Below, in pieces: positions 22,495-32,833 of a DNA stretch of 64,000 nt. The notes under the pieces are model-generated. The model made no database searches, was not told the DNA's origin, and was given only the letters and a program-made list of their open reading frames with translations. The position numbers and the translations under genes are program-made. Position 1 is the stretch's first letter. Each line of letters opens with the position of its first letter. The stretch lies in contig OX375877.1 in the NCBI GenBank assembly GCA_947359465.1, positions 70,348,698-70,412,697 on the forward strand. The letters run 5' to 3'. The DNA is from Metellina segmentata. Taxonomy: Eukaryota > Arthropoda > Arachnida > Araneae > Tetragnathidae.

Positions 22495-23826
22495 CAGGGA
22501 TGCACAGATCGCGGCCCGCGGGCCTCATGTGGCCCTCTGTTGATTTGCTGTCGTCCCTTCGTTTCCATTGTTTGAACTTTAACAAGTCACACTAAACTTT
22601 CTAGCGAGATAATGCATTACAATGCGCAAGACTCTTTGTGTCATTATATGAGCCGTTATTTTTAAAAGTGAAACAAGTCCACTTTGAAAAAAAAAGAGCT
22701 TATTTTCTTCAATAATTTTAATAGAGAATTATTATTGCATGGTAAAATTTAACATGTTTATAGTGTTAAAAACATCATCTGAATTGAATAACGTTTGCCG
22801 ATATTTTAAAATTAATTTAAACGCAAGCCCTTAAATATCTCAATGTATGAAAAAATGGACTTTCACCACTTTCAAAAATGACGGCTCATATCTATCTGTT
22901 GTTGTTGTCGTGCGGGTCATATATGGCCCAATTGGGAGTGTCATTGCCCCGGAGGGTTGGACTTCTTCATACATGACACTTCCGTTTTACAGGAAGGTCC
23001 CTTTCACACATCCATTCACTCATACATATCGTAATTTAGATCCCAATCAGAGGCCGATAACCCCCTGATCAGGTACCCCCAAAGGTATTGATTTGGTATG
23101 GGAATATGGGGGACTTCGTGACCACGACCTATTTAACGTGCCCCAGCCACCATTAGTGAATACGACGGTCTTTAGCCTGGTCTAAGCGCCGATCTCGCAA
23201 CCATCAGAATTCCAGGCTCCGTCGAGGACAGAACCCACAACCCATCCGATGCGAGCCCGACGCTCTACTGACTGAGCTACCGCGGCTCATATCTATCTGT
23301 GAACAAACGTTTTGAGTCGTGTCGATAAATAGGAACCGCTAGACTAATATAAACTTAGAATCAATTTTGCGCTGAGCTACTACAAAAATCGACCGAAATA
23401 TTAAAACAATTGAAGGGGTTATGTGTGATATTTATTTACATTTTGGGATTATTGCAGTTTTGAAGTAGCCTCGGGGTGAGGTATGACTTGTGCTGACAAT
23501 TAGAACAAGAACCTTTATGTGGATACTTACAACATCACCAATCGCAAACTCTTTCTAACTCATCTAGTATAGGTACTAAAGACTTAAAAGTCAAATATCT
23601 CTAAACTACAAAATTTTCACGTAACCCCTTCTTCCACTCACCCCTTCAGTTGTTCAATCAATTTAATGCTATGTATCAAATTAAATTCTTCATATAATTT
23701 TTGTTACCTTTCTTTAGTAACAATATAAAACATGAATAATAATCTTATCATTTCCTTCATTTTTTGGTGATCCTCTCACAAGTCACAGTGAATATATGTG
23801 GCCCTAGGTCATAACAAGTCTGTGCT
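22495..23826. mobile_element. Possible hAT-like element carrying a SINE insertion
   Basis: The left edge CAGGGATGCACAGATCGCGG, continuing CCCGCGGGCCTCATGTGGCC, is hAT-like. A candidate right end at 23757-23826 has CACAGTGAATATATGTGGCC and AACAAGTCTGTGC, and a similar end occurs at 32582-32655. The inner 390 bp before the SINE have no open frame. A SINE (22900-23282) sits inside. The pairing of the two edges is an inference. Confidence 0.35.
22900..23282 (-). mobile_element. tRNA-derived SINE, head type D, with 18-bp target duplication
   Basis: On the minus strand the head is CCGCGGTAGCTCAGTCAGTA, GAGCGTCGGGCTCGCATCGG and GGGTTGTGGGTTCTGTCC. The body follows, with GGCTGGGGCACGTTAAATAG (similar to types A and B) and CTGATCAGGGGG, and a tail of ACAACAACA. 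The direct repeat CGGCTCATATCTATCTGT flanks it exactly (22882-22899 and 23283-23300). The long head plus duplication makes this a clear retrotransposition event. Confidence 0.9.
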
Positions 23827-24099
23827 AAAAACTAATTATAAAATTCCAATAAGATGGATTCCGTAAAACGACCATCGAGTAAAAGTTCCATCCCTAAATT
23901 TTGCATTATTTCACACACACACAACTCATGACATAATCACTCAATGTTCTTCAGTTTAATCAACTATAAGGTGATTTTTGAATTTGAATAAGTTCTCCCA
24001 AGGATTTAAAGGTGCCGAATTATATCCGTACCTTTATTTAAAAAATGTCCAAATTCTCTGATTTTGAATCAAGTTCACACAAATCATAAATCCTCCTGA
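23301..24099. other. No gene recognised
   Basis: AT-rich, no supported feature apart from the possible hAT-like end at 23757-23826. Confidence 0.4.
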
Positions 24100-24285
24100 T
24101 GGTTTTGATGCGATATCTCGTCCATCAAGGTCTGAATTGTTTTTTTAATGACAAGGTATCTAGTCATCAAGATATTGGTGATTTCTTTATGGTTACGAGA
24201 TCAGGATCTTCTGTCAGTTCTTTTTTTAACCATAAATATCCCTTCCATCAAGATCTGGTCAGTTTTATATCAATACCTAGATACT
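24100..24285. repeat. Islet of decayed 43-bp palindromic satellite
   Basis: GCGATATCTCGTCCATCAAG, TGACAAGGTATCTAGTCATC and CCATCAAGATCTGGTCAGTT match the monomer in order, at intervals of roughly 43-45 bp, with many substitutions. Confidence 0.6.
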
Positions 24286-24495
24286 TCGTCAAAGAAACCA
24301 CCAGGAAGCTTAAGGTTATGAAGTATTGGAAGTTAAAATATGAAACGTGCCTGTCAATACCTATGAAAGTATCAAAATATTGGATTAATTTTTGTGCGCT
24401 GTGTTAAAATTTTGAAAAAATAATAGTTACTTAATTACCTGTTTAAAAAACCGTGAAAAATGGACTTTGTCCTTGTTTTCACCAAGGTACATATA

Positions 24496-25998
24496 CAGGG
24501 TGGTCCCGAATTCATGGTACAAACTTTAATGGTAGGTACAGGACATTGTAACAATGATTTATTGTATAGGAATGTATAGTCGCAAGTGACGCGGTGAGGC
24601 GAAAACAGGGGAAATAACGGCCGAAAGGAAAAACAAAGATTTTATTGAAAGCGTTGTTGACAAGTGTCATGTTTACAGTAATTGTTCAAAATTGCGTCCA
24701 CCAGTATCGATACATGCTTGACAGCGTCGGTGGAGCGATTGGCGTACACGTTCAAAGATGCCTGGTATTTCACGCACACCTGCAGCAGCTACAGATAAGC
24801 GAGCGACGAGATCCTCATCTGAGTCAACTGGAGTCTCATAAACAAGATGCTTTAGATGTCCCCATAAAAAGTAATCGAGGCTCGATAAATCGGGAGATCG
24901 GGGTGGCCAAGGGACTGGTCCACCACGCCCAATCCATCGAGTACCAAACGTGGCATTCAGGTAATTCCGTACATCAATGCTGAAGTGTGCTGGCGCCCCA
25001 TCGTGCTGAAACCACATGCGGTTACGAATGGCGATCGGAACATCATGCAGCAGTTGTGGTAACACTTCTTTCAGAAAAATAAGATAGCTTCCGCCAGTGA
25101 GCCGCGTGGGTAGTAAGTATGGGCCAATCAAAAAGTCGTTCACAATACCAGCCCACACATTAATACTGAAACGTTGTTGAAACGCATGTCGACGCGTTGC
25201 ATGTGGATTATCGGTTGCCCACACATGGGAATTGTGCGCATTAAAGACACCCTCGCGTGAAAATGTCGCTTTATCTGTAAATAGCACATAATCTACGAAA
25301 TCCGGCTGCAACGCACATTGCTGCATCACCCACAGGCAGAAGTTCACGCGGCGAAGATAATCTGCCGGATTCAATGCTTGTACTTTCTGAAAATGGAAGG
25401 GGTGTAAGCGATTTTCGTTTAACACTCTGCATACAGTCTGATGACTCACACCTACGTCACGCGCAACAGTTCTTGTGCTTGACTCGGGTCTATCAGCCAC
25501 AATGTTCAAGATGCTTTCTTCCAGCCTTGGAGTGCGTACAGCTCTTACTCGACCAGCGCCATGTCTGTTGACGTCGAACGCACCTGTTTCACAAAGTTGA
25601 CGATGTAACCGTTGAAAAATTCTATGATCCGGCATTCGTCGATCAGGATACTCCGCGCGATACATTCGTAACGCAGCTCTGCCGTTACCATTTGCACGGC
25701 CGTACATGTAATGCATGTCTGCTTTTTCTGCATACGTAAAGTCACCCATCGTCTACGGCAGCACAATTGTGAATGGCGCTTTTCCCTACTGCGATGCATC
25801 ATGTTCAACAGCGGCTAGACATCTACTGCCCTCTACCGGCAATGATACCAACCGATCACTCCATTTCTTTTTCCTTTTATTTCCCCTGTTTACGCCTCAC
25901 CGCGTCACTTGCGACTATACATTCCTATACAATAAATCATTGTTACAATGTCCTGTACCTACCATTAAAGTTTGTACCATGAATTCGGGACCACCCTG
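24496..25998 (-). mobile_element. Complete Tc1/mariner-superfamily transposon (DD41D type)
   Basis: The 1,503-bp element is bounded by inverted repeats of 122 bp (24496-24617 and 25877-25998). The outer 106 bp are identical and the whole arm shows one mismatch. Ends are CAGGGTGGTCCCGAATTC, flanked on both sides by TA (TATA on each side). It contains a single uninterrupted transposase gene on the minus strand. Near-identical arms together with an intact gene point to recent insertion. Confidence 0.97.
24673..25749 (-). CDS. Intact Tc1/mariner-superfamily transposase, 358 residues
   Basis: The enzyme cuts its element at the inverted repeats and rejoins it at a TA. Residues 4-58 form an N-terminal helix-turn-helix of the arthropod DUF4817 kind (FTYAEKADMHYMYGRANGN, YPDRRMPDHRIFQRL). 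Residues 95-123 form a second HTH (VARDVGVSHQTVCRVLNE). The catalytic domain has D159 (LFTDKATF), D250 (QHDGAPAHF) and D292 (RSPDLSSLDYFLWGHLK). The spacing of 41 residues between D250 and D292 gives a DD41D signature. The start at 25749 is the first Met and opens directly with the HTH. No stop or frameshift interrupts it. Odd points are Lys160 directly after the first catalytic Asp, where relatives mostly have Glu, and SS instead of TP before the last Asp. Activity is inferred, not shown. Confidence 0.95.
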   Translation of the reverse strand: MGDFTYAEKADMHYMYGRANGNGRAALRMYRAEYPDRRMPDHRIFQRLHRQLCETGAFDVNRHGAGRVRAVRTPRLEESILNIVADRPESSTRTVARDVGVSHQTVCRVLNENRLHPFHFQKVQALNPADYLRRVNFCLWVMQQCALQPDFVDYVLFTDKATFSREGVFNAHNSHVWATDNPHATRRHAFQQRFSINVWAGIVNDFLIGPYLLPTRLTGGSYLIFLKEVLPQLLHDVPIAIRNRMWFQHDGAPAHFSIDVRNYLNATFGTRWIGRGGPVPWPPRSPDLSSLDYFLWGHLKHLVYETPVDSDEDLVARLSVAAAGVREIPGIFERVRQSLHRRCQACIDTGGRNFEQLL

Positions 25999-26000
25999 TA

Positions 26001-27055
26001 TATTCTATCGCACGTGTGAAAAGAGTTGAAATTATCAAAAAGTTGAACTAAAAATCCCTCTCATAGAAATAATTTTGAGAAAATTAAACTAAATAATTAT
26101 TTTTCTTATTTGCTGTAACAAAAGGCATTTAAAATCAAAATGTTTTTTTTTTCATTCAAAATTGACTTTTTTTCCTTAACAACTTATTCAATAATTATAT
26201 ATTTAGTTCCTATAAAATTGTTCAGTTCATAACGAAATTCAAAAAGGGAAGTCAGTAAGGGATCCAATTAGTGAGATTCAATTAAGGAATCAAATTTCTA
26301 CCCTAGAAGTGCCCATCTAAACAAGAAAATCCTACATGGTATAGGTAGTGAAGCTGTCTTGCTGCGATTCCATTGCAATCAGAAATCTCTTGAATATATT
26401 CAACATTTTGGGGGCTCTCATTTTCGTATTTTTTTCAAACATTTTGTGAGGTTTGCTTTTTTTTTTCTAAGAACTCGGACGTCAACCAATTTGGAGGATT
26501 AGAATATATATTTCATAAGCTTTATTTTTAAAAATCCACATTTGAAACACGAATGTTTCTTCTCTTATCGTTTTTTGATAATAATAGATTGTATCACATT
26601 CTGTCGTGTTCTCTCCTTTTCTATTTAAATTTACATAGGGACTAATTAACTTTAGTGTAGTAAACAACAACCGTAGAACGACTAACCAAACCAATCTAAA
26701 TTAACAAGTCTCTTTTTCTTCTGTGTTTATTATTCGAATTCGAAGAAATGTGTAAAAAATATTTTAAAACGCATAATGTGAAAGGAACAATGTTTTTTTT
26801 ACTTTAGATTAAAGAATTATTTTCTCATATTTAAATCTTGCTGAAGCCTTAAATCTAACGGAAAATCTTCGATTTAATCTTTGCGAGAAATCGTACTACA
26901 TAAATCATCTTAGACCAACCATTTCTACACATTTAAATATTTAGACTAGATCATGGAGGTTGAAGTAAAGAAAGCAAGTCAAACTTCAACTCCAGTGTGG
27001 GAAATAGTGTCCTCAACCCCTGTCTGATGACACCCACAGATAAATTATAATTAAT
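26001..27055. other. No gene recognised
   Basis: AT-rich with T runs; only short frames. Confidence 0.45.
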
Positions 27056-27059
27056 TTCT

Positions 27060-27345
27060 AGGTAGGTATAAATCAACGTCGCACTGGTGCAAAACACGGG
27101 TTTTTGGCGACTGTTCGGACCAAACCCGAAGGGGAAGATCCCTGAACAGCATCGCGTAATTTTGAACCATAGTCAGATGACGAGATCCCACGTGAGCTGG
27201 TACCCCACTCTCCAAACTTCCACACCACGCAAACGTCAGGGCATTTGAGACCGCGACATATTTATCGAGCACCAGCCCCTTAGCACACGACGGTCTTTGT
27301 CAAGACCTAGTTTTGAACTCAAATCTCCGGTTGCTAATCCATTAC
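27060..27345 (-). mobile_element. tRNA-derived SINE, head type B, minus strand
   Basis: Reading along +, it has TAGGTAGGTATA, GTTCGGACCAAACCCGAAGG, TTTTGAACCATAGTCAGATG, CCCACTCTCCAAACTTCCAC and CACGACGGTCTTTGTC, then AACTCAAATCTCC (box B inverse) and GGTTGCTAATCCATTAC. The very end of the head is eroded. Confidence 0.8.
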
Positions 27346-27569
27346 TCATTACTTACAGTGTTACGAGACCACTACAACTTTTTGGACGTGATGGGCTGTT
27401 AACCAAACATAATTAAAAAGCTCTGTTGAGCTGCGTAACTATTCACGAATCTTCCTTCAAGCAGAAAACAGCGCATTGTTGTCAAAATCAGACACGCGTG
27501 CTCCACCCCTTATAAACTCTCGCCAACCAGCCTCGTCCCCGTCGGAGTGCCCCACAAAGGAAAGGTATA

Positions 27570-28201
27570 TCTCTACTATTATAAAAGGAAGTGTTTGTTT
27601 GTCTGTTTCTTGCAGCAAAATCCTGACGATTCTATGTCCCAGCAATGAGATTCGGCACACAGGTAGTCCGAATTTTTTTGCAATTTTTGGGTAGCGGCGA
27701 ATTTTAAAATTCAATCTAGAAGATTTTTAAATGAACTTAATAGTTTCATTTCCCATCGGCTTTTCAACGCGTTTCTTCCGAAGAAGAACCACCCCAATAT
27801 TGACTCAAAATTTCAACGGATTTGAAATCTGCGGCAAATTTCTCTTTAGATCGATATCTAAAAATATGATTTTCTTTAAATAAATAATTTTTAAATTGAA
27901 TATATCTTTTATATTTTCGCAAGAGATTGTGACGTCACGTGAAACAGATTGAAATCTTCTGCCCTTCGCGTTAAAAAAAAAATGAAACAGATTCCATTTA
28001 TTGTCCTATTCCATTTCAGGGAATGAGAGCAAAAAATAAAAAACATTTTGACTGGGATTGTTTAGTTCGTTTTCGTAAAATCGGAATCGCTTAAGATAGA
28101 TTGAAATTTCAACGGATTTGAAATCTACGGAAAATTTTATACCAGATTAATAACTTACACCACGGGCACGGGCAGCGCCGGGCTAGTCACGCAGTGACTA
28201 G
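27570..28201 (+). mobile_element. Non-autonomous Helitron (copy 1)
   Basis: The 5' end is TCTCTACTATTATAAAAGGA, preceded by A. The 3' end has the perfect hairpin CTAGTCAC-GCA-GTGACTAG terminating in CTAG, followed by T, as expected for Helitron insertion between A and T. No terminal inverted repeats or target duplication. Contains GGCACACAGGTAGTCCGAA and TTTCAACGGATTTGAAATCT, shared with the copy at 30385. Confidence 0.88.
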
Positions 28202-28344
28202 TATTTTATAGCCATACTGTCTTCAATGTAGTCGTTATGGTTTACTAATATTCTAATTGTGCCAGTCAATCTATAAGAAATATTTTGTGGAAACTTATTT
28301 AATTCTTTGGTATTTTATATGCGTTCGTTTTAAGTATTGAATGG

Positions 28345-28575
28345 TCTTAGTTCAATAGGTACGCTCACTGCGCTTGCAACCTTCGAGTTGTAGGTGGTGC
28401 AGGTTCGATTCCTGTCTGGTTAGATTCCCCCTGGGTGCATTTCTCTCTTCTGTGTCACTAAAACATTCCATCAGTCCATAACTTGATATTGTATGTCTTG
28501 CGTCTGGTGCAGCATGGCCAAATATGGTGCTCGTGCCATAAAATCCCAACCATCCCTTTAAAACGTAAAATAAAA
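28345..28575 (+). mobile_element. tRNA-derived SINE, head type C
   Basis: The head contains GTCTTAGTTCAATAGGTACG (box A region), TGCGCTTGCAACCTTCGAGT and box B GGTTCGATTCC. The body has CTTCTGTGTCACTAAAACAT, CATAACTTGATATTGTATGT and GCATGGCCAAATATGG. Related copies lie at 42793-42995 and 58357-58471. Confidence 0.8.
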
Positions 28576-28694
28576 TTACACTATTATAACAAAAAAAATT
28601 TGAGCACCAAGAAGGAGTTGTCCGATTGCAATAAAAATTGGTGGATGTGAAGAACATACATAGACAAACAAACGATTGAAATTTCAGAACAATT

Positions 28695-29291
28695 GAATGA
28701 TTTATTTCAGAGTTTAATCATTACAAAGGAAGGAAGTCAATAAGGAGTTGGTCCGCACCTCGGGCATGGATGCAAGCTGTCACCCGTTGAAAAACTTTCC
28801 GGATGGTGTACTTCGGAATTTCTTGCCAAATTGTCTCCAACTGTCGGGCTAAATGGTCAACATTTCGGGATGGTTGCAATCGCCTTCCCATAACGTCCTA
28901 AATGTGCACTATGAGAGAGAGATCAGGAGACTTAGCTGGCCAAGGAAGTGTTGGGAAAGCTTGAAGACAGGTCATAGCAACACGTGGCGTGTGCGGCCGG
29001 GCATTATCTTGTTGAAAAGTAAGTCCGGTGTGTCGCAAAAAAAAAAAGAACCGGTAACACAACTGGTCATAGAATGTCGTCTACGTACCGCTGTGCTGTA
29101 AGAGTCCCAGAAATGACTACCAAAGGGGTCCGGCTATCAGAGGAGATTACCCCAAGCATCCACATATGACCATAACGTCCACACAATGCAGGACACAATC
29201 GGAAACGGGACTCGTCACTAAAGTCTATACGTCCCCATTCAGCGCTGTATCAAGTTGATCGAGCCCTGGCTACGAAGCGATTTTTTTGTTA
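28695..29291 (-). pseudogene. Degenerate Tc1-like transposase (3' half)
   Basis: The minus strand, across several frames, gives the second half of a Tc1-like transposase. A stretch like NKIMPGRTRHVLL corresponds to the region around the second catalytic Asp. Then come WPAKSPDLSLI (region of the third acidic residue, about 28940), DVMGRRLQPSR, LARQLETIWQEIPK and VTACIHARGADQLL at the C-terminus. An A run at 29037-29049 and many shifts and stops break it. The N-terminal half is missing. Helitron copy 2 begins directly at its upstream side, so that insertion may have separated or replaced the 5' part. Confidence 0.65.
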
Positions 29292-29931
29292 TCTATATAT
29301 ATAATTCTCTTACGCGGCACGCAAAAAAGACGTTATTTGTTATCGCGTTTTGGCCACATTATACGATTGTTTGTTTACCACGAGGCCTCGCGCTTCAATT
29401 CAATTTATAGCGTTATCGGATGAAATTTTACTGGAAAAAAAATGAATTTTAGTCGAGCTGTTGCAGTTAATAATAGAAATCAAAGAAAGCGGAGGATCTT
29501 TTCAGGGCCATTTAAAAAAAAAAGGTCCTTTTCAGGACCAACAATTATAGTTCAACAAGACGCTTGCACTACAACTTTCGACAACAAACTCAATGAAAAA
29601 GCTTGGGTGGCTCGAGTGCAGGGGTAAATGTACACACAAACAACATGCTGGGTATTTAATTTCCAAATCAACGCTCACATTTCGAGTGAAAATTTGCTCA
29701 AAGTTTTAATTTGAATTCTGATTTCATATGTACAAGTATATTTCTTTTCTGAAAAACAGCAAAACAAATTTAGATTAAAAAATATATTTTTGGAACATCA
29801 TATTTTGTAAACAATTCCTTCTGTTTGGACACATGTCTTCATTGATGCGAGCGAAGTGAGCATATATTCGTGCAGTGAAGCAATCCTCCTGGGATTGGCA
29901 AGCGTTAGCGAGCAGGGGGCGGGCCCCCTAG
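29292..29931 (+). mobile_element. Non-autonomous Helitron (copy 2, different family)
   Basis: The 5' end is TCTATATATATAATTCTCTT, preceded by A. The 3' end is the hairpin GGGGGC-GGGCCCCC closing with CTAG, followed by T. Upstream of the hairpin comes GCAAGCGTTAGCGAGCAGG, similar to a segment near 31040 in copy 3. The internal sequence (CGCGGCACGCAAAAAAGACG) differs from copies 1 and 3. No Rep/helicase gene. Confidence 0.8.
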
Positions 29932-30014
29932 TATAGCATAAAAGACGAACAATGCATTGATAAAAATATAAGGTTTCGTTCTTCAAAATTGTGATTCAAT
30001 CAACAGGTCGCACT

Positions 30015-30049
30015 TTTGGAATTATAAAGCCATAGGCTCACCACCCCTG
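30015..30049 (-). mobile_element. hAT-like element end
   Basis: Reversed, the edge reads CAGGGGTGGTGAGCCTATGG, then CTTTATAATTCC, a standard hAT terminus. The partner end was not found. Confidence 0.35.
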
Positions 30050-30384
30050 GTTTATACCCTCTGAGGTATTTTTCCGCGTTGCAGTTTTTCCTGCATGATT
30101 TCTAACACATTTCCACCTTCTTGGCCCCAAAGATGCTACCTGGGATTCTTTCAACCACAGATCTCTTGAAAAATAGTCATTAAATGTTTTGCATGGTAAC
30201 AAAAACCAATCAGCTCAGCTGGGCACATTTCTAAGCGTCACAAAATTCCAAAGTCTCGGAAATTTGGAACGAAAGTCATGACGCTCTGGTTATAACAAGT
30301 TTCGTTTACTAACAACGGTGTGCTGAAATTCTTGTTTTCATTTCAATACCTTTTTTACTCAACCGAAACGAAAGATCAACTTCA

Positions 30385-31118
30385 TCTCTACTATTGTAAA
30401 AGAAAGTCTGTTTATTTTATGTAGTGTCCTGACAAATCTATAGCACTTACAATAATTAATTTAGCACACAGGTAGGCCAATTTTTTTGCGATTTTTGTGT
30501 CGCGTCCGAATTTCAAAATTTCTAGAACATTTAAAAACTACTTTATTAGTTTTTTTCACTATTCGTCCTTCTTTCCGGAATATGACGTCACCGGTACCTC
30601 GAAAGACGAAGTAGGCAGATTTTGCGATTATCGAACGCTAACGTCACAAGCGTTTTTTGTCCGAAAGCCTTGGGAACCATGCCAAGTTTTCCGATTCTAG
30701 CGTGTTTTGATTTATGTTGCTCATTAGTATGACTTTCTTGCTAGCGATTTCAACTTTGTCACGGGTAAGGACTATTTTAGGTTTTCTATCTTCTCGATCG
30801 ATAAAGATACCGTGAAATTTCAACGGATTTAAAATCTGCGGAACTCATTCTTAAAATTATTAATTGTTTTATCTTTTTTATATGTTCAGTATCAATAAGA
30901 TTTAATGTGTCCAGCCCGAATTTTAAATTTTAATCTAAAATATTTTTTAATTAATTTATTGGCATCACGACGTTGCTTGTGGTGTTGGTTTACGAAGCAA
31001 TCCAAATGGGAATGCGTTGCAATCATCGGGATTGGCGTGCGCTAGCGAGCAGTGGTCACGCCTGACCCCACGAAAAGAACTGTCACGGGCAACGCCGTGC
31101 TGGCCACGTAGTGGCTAG
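30385..31118 (+). mobile_element. Non-autonomous Helitron (copy 3)
   Basis: The 5' end TCTCTACTATTGTAAAAGAA follows A. The 3' hairpin GGCCAC-GTA-GTGGC ends in CTAG and is followed by T. Sequence inside matches copy 1 in order (TTTAGCACACAGGTAGGCC, AAATTTCAACGGATTTAAAA). The 3' hairpin arms differ from copy 1 but still pair. Confidence 0.87.
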
Positions 31119-31193
31119 TATTTTCTAAGGCTGGGACGTATATACAGCAGATCGCGGGTGTCATGCGGCCTTCCGGTGATTGTTGGTGGTGTT

Positions 31194-31470
31194 GTTTCTC
31201 TTGTACAAATATAGGGGTACAGTAGTCCAGTTGGTAGAGACGTGGATTAGCAACCTGAGGGCTGTGTGTTCGAAACTATCCAATCAAAGATCATCCTGTA
31301 CGCTGTCTGGTGCATGTTTTATATGCCGTGGCTTCAATCTTTCTCACTCTGTCATGGAACTTTGGAGAGTGGTGTGCCAGCTTAGGTGCTGAACTCTTCA
31401 TCTGGTAGTGATTCAAAATTACGAGGTGTTCTTGGATCCTTCCCCGCTAAATATTTCATCAGGAGCTTTG
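31194..31470 (+). mobile_element. tRNA-derived SINE, head type B, 3' truncated
   Basis: The head reads GGGTACAGTAGTCCAGTTGG, TAGAGACGTGGATTAGCAAC and box B GTGTTCGAAACTATCC. The body includes GTGCATGTTTTATATGCCGT, GGAACTTTGGAGAGTGGTGT and GATTCAAAATTACGAGG, but the 3' terminal part fades out. Confidence 0.8.
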
Positions 31471-31845
31471 GACAGCCGAAATGCATTCTATGATTTAACA
31501 AAGCGTAATAATTTATAACTAGTTTTAAATATAAGATGTCGGTTCTGCATTATACACAATATATAGACCACTAGGAGAAAACGGAGCGGACAAAAGACCT
31601 GCAGTACTCTCCCTTCCTCCTTGACGTAACAAGGGGCAGGAAGACTTGAATTTCACATCGTCGAATAATATTCATTTGGTAAGAGTTTTAGAAATACTCA
31701 TTACCTGATCCCTGCCGTCTGTTGACAGTGCTTAATATGTACTTAATATCATCCCCGCGAAAGACAGGGTAATTTAAAAGTCACAATCTGAGGTTTCAGA
31801 ATAAAGCATGAACAGATTTGTAATAACTATATATAAACTATATAT

Positions 31846-32446
31846 CAGGGCTCGAAATACCCGGGTGCACAAGTGCACTGTGCACCTGGAAATAAAATTG
31901 TACACCTAATTTTTTTTCCTCTAGGACCTGTGCACGCAGTGCACCTATCGTTAAAAAAAAGCGGGGGGAAACGTATTTTATGTTATTTTGATGCCTAAAC
32001 AAAACATTAGTATCGACCTCTCTCGCTCTAAAGGAACGTAATTAAAATTCCTTAATACGCACTATGCAAAAACTTTAATCCAGAAAATGCTATGTTTCAA
32101 TGAAGGAAAAAGGGACACTAAATGATGGAAAGAAGGATGGACACTAAATCTTATGGATAAAAATCTGCCACAAACGTAGACGTTTCTGATTGCCCACCAA
32201 TGTCTGATGATGACTGAATATTTGTAAGTAATATTTTCGCAGATACAAAAAATGTTTAAATATTCTTATATACTATCTACTAGTAACATATCCAAACATA
32301 CCCAACTAATAAAGTAGTTTACATTACATTAATGCTCTTATATTACGTTTTTTTTTAATATGCACCTAAAATATAATCTGTGCACCTAATTTAAAAACTT
32401 AGGTGCACTTTGTGCACCTTTATTAAAAAATCTATTTCGAGGTCTG
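31846..32446. mobile_element. hAT MITE with 8-bp target duplication (copy A)
   Basis: Ends are CAGGGCTCGAAATA and, inverted, CAGACCTCGAAATA. The 8-bp direct repeat CTATATAT flanks the element at 31838-31845 and 32447-32454, diagnostic of hAT insertion. Subterminal GTGCACCT words are repeated near both ends (GTGCACAAGTGCACTGTGCA). No transposase. Confidence 0.93.
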
Positions 32447-32581
32447 CTATATATGACTTATCTTGTTTATTTATCCTCAAATTAATACTTTTTATTATCT
32501 TTCGTTTTTATAAAAATATAAACTATAAATAATAAACGTCAATAAATATAACTGAAATAAATAATGCATAGATACCTTTAA

Positions 32582-32655
32582 TGGTTTTTTGGGTGGCCCT
32601 CCCATAAGTAACAGTGAATTTATGTGGCTCTTGGTCTTAAGAAGTCCGTGAAGTC
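32582..32655. mobile_element. hAT-like right-end relic
   Basis: TTTTTTGGGTGGCCCTCCCA, AACAGTGAATTTATGTGGCT and AGAAGTCCGTG match the candidate end at 23757-23826. Only this part is recognisable. Confidence 0.35.
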
Positions 32656-32679
32656 CTGTCCTATGAGAACTGCTACTTT

Positions 32680-32755
32680 CCAAAGTTTTTGATCCTGGAC
32701 AGTCACCAATAGACGGTGTGCTCCTCCAGTGCGAAGTAAATTCAGCTACCTACCT
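32680..32755 (+). mobile_element. SINE 3' fragment
   Basis: GATCCTGGACAGTCACCAAT, GTGCTCCTCCAGTGCGAAGT and the tail GCTACCTACC match the last part of the shared SINE body. Confidence 0.65.
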
Positions 32756-32833
32756 TTTCTACAGAAATACGATTGCAAAAGATACATGAAAAGAAGAAAA
32801 GGGTCTTAACCCTCCAAGTGGTTTACTTAACCC

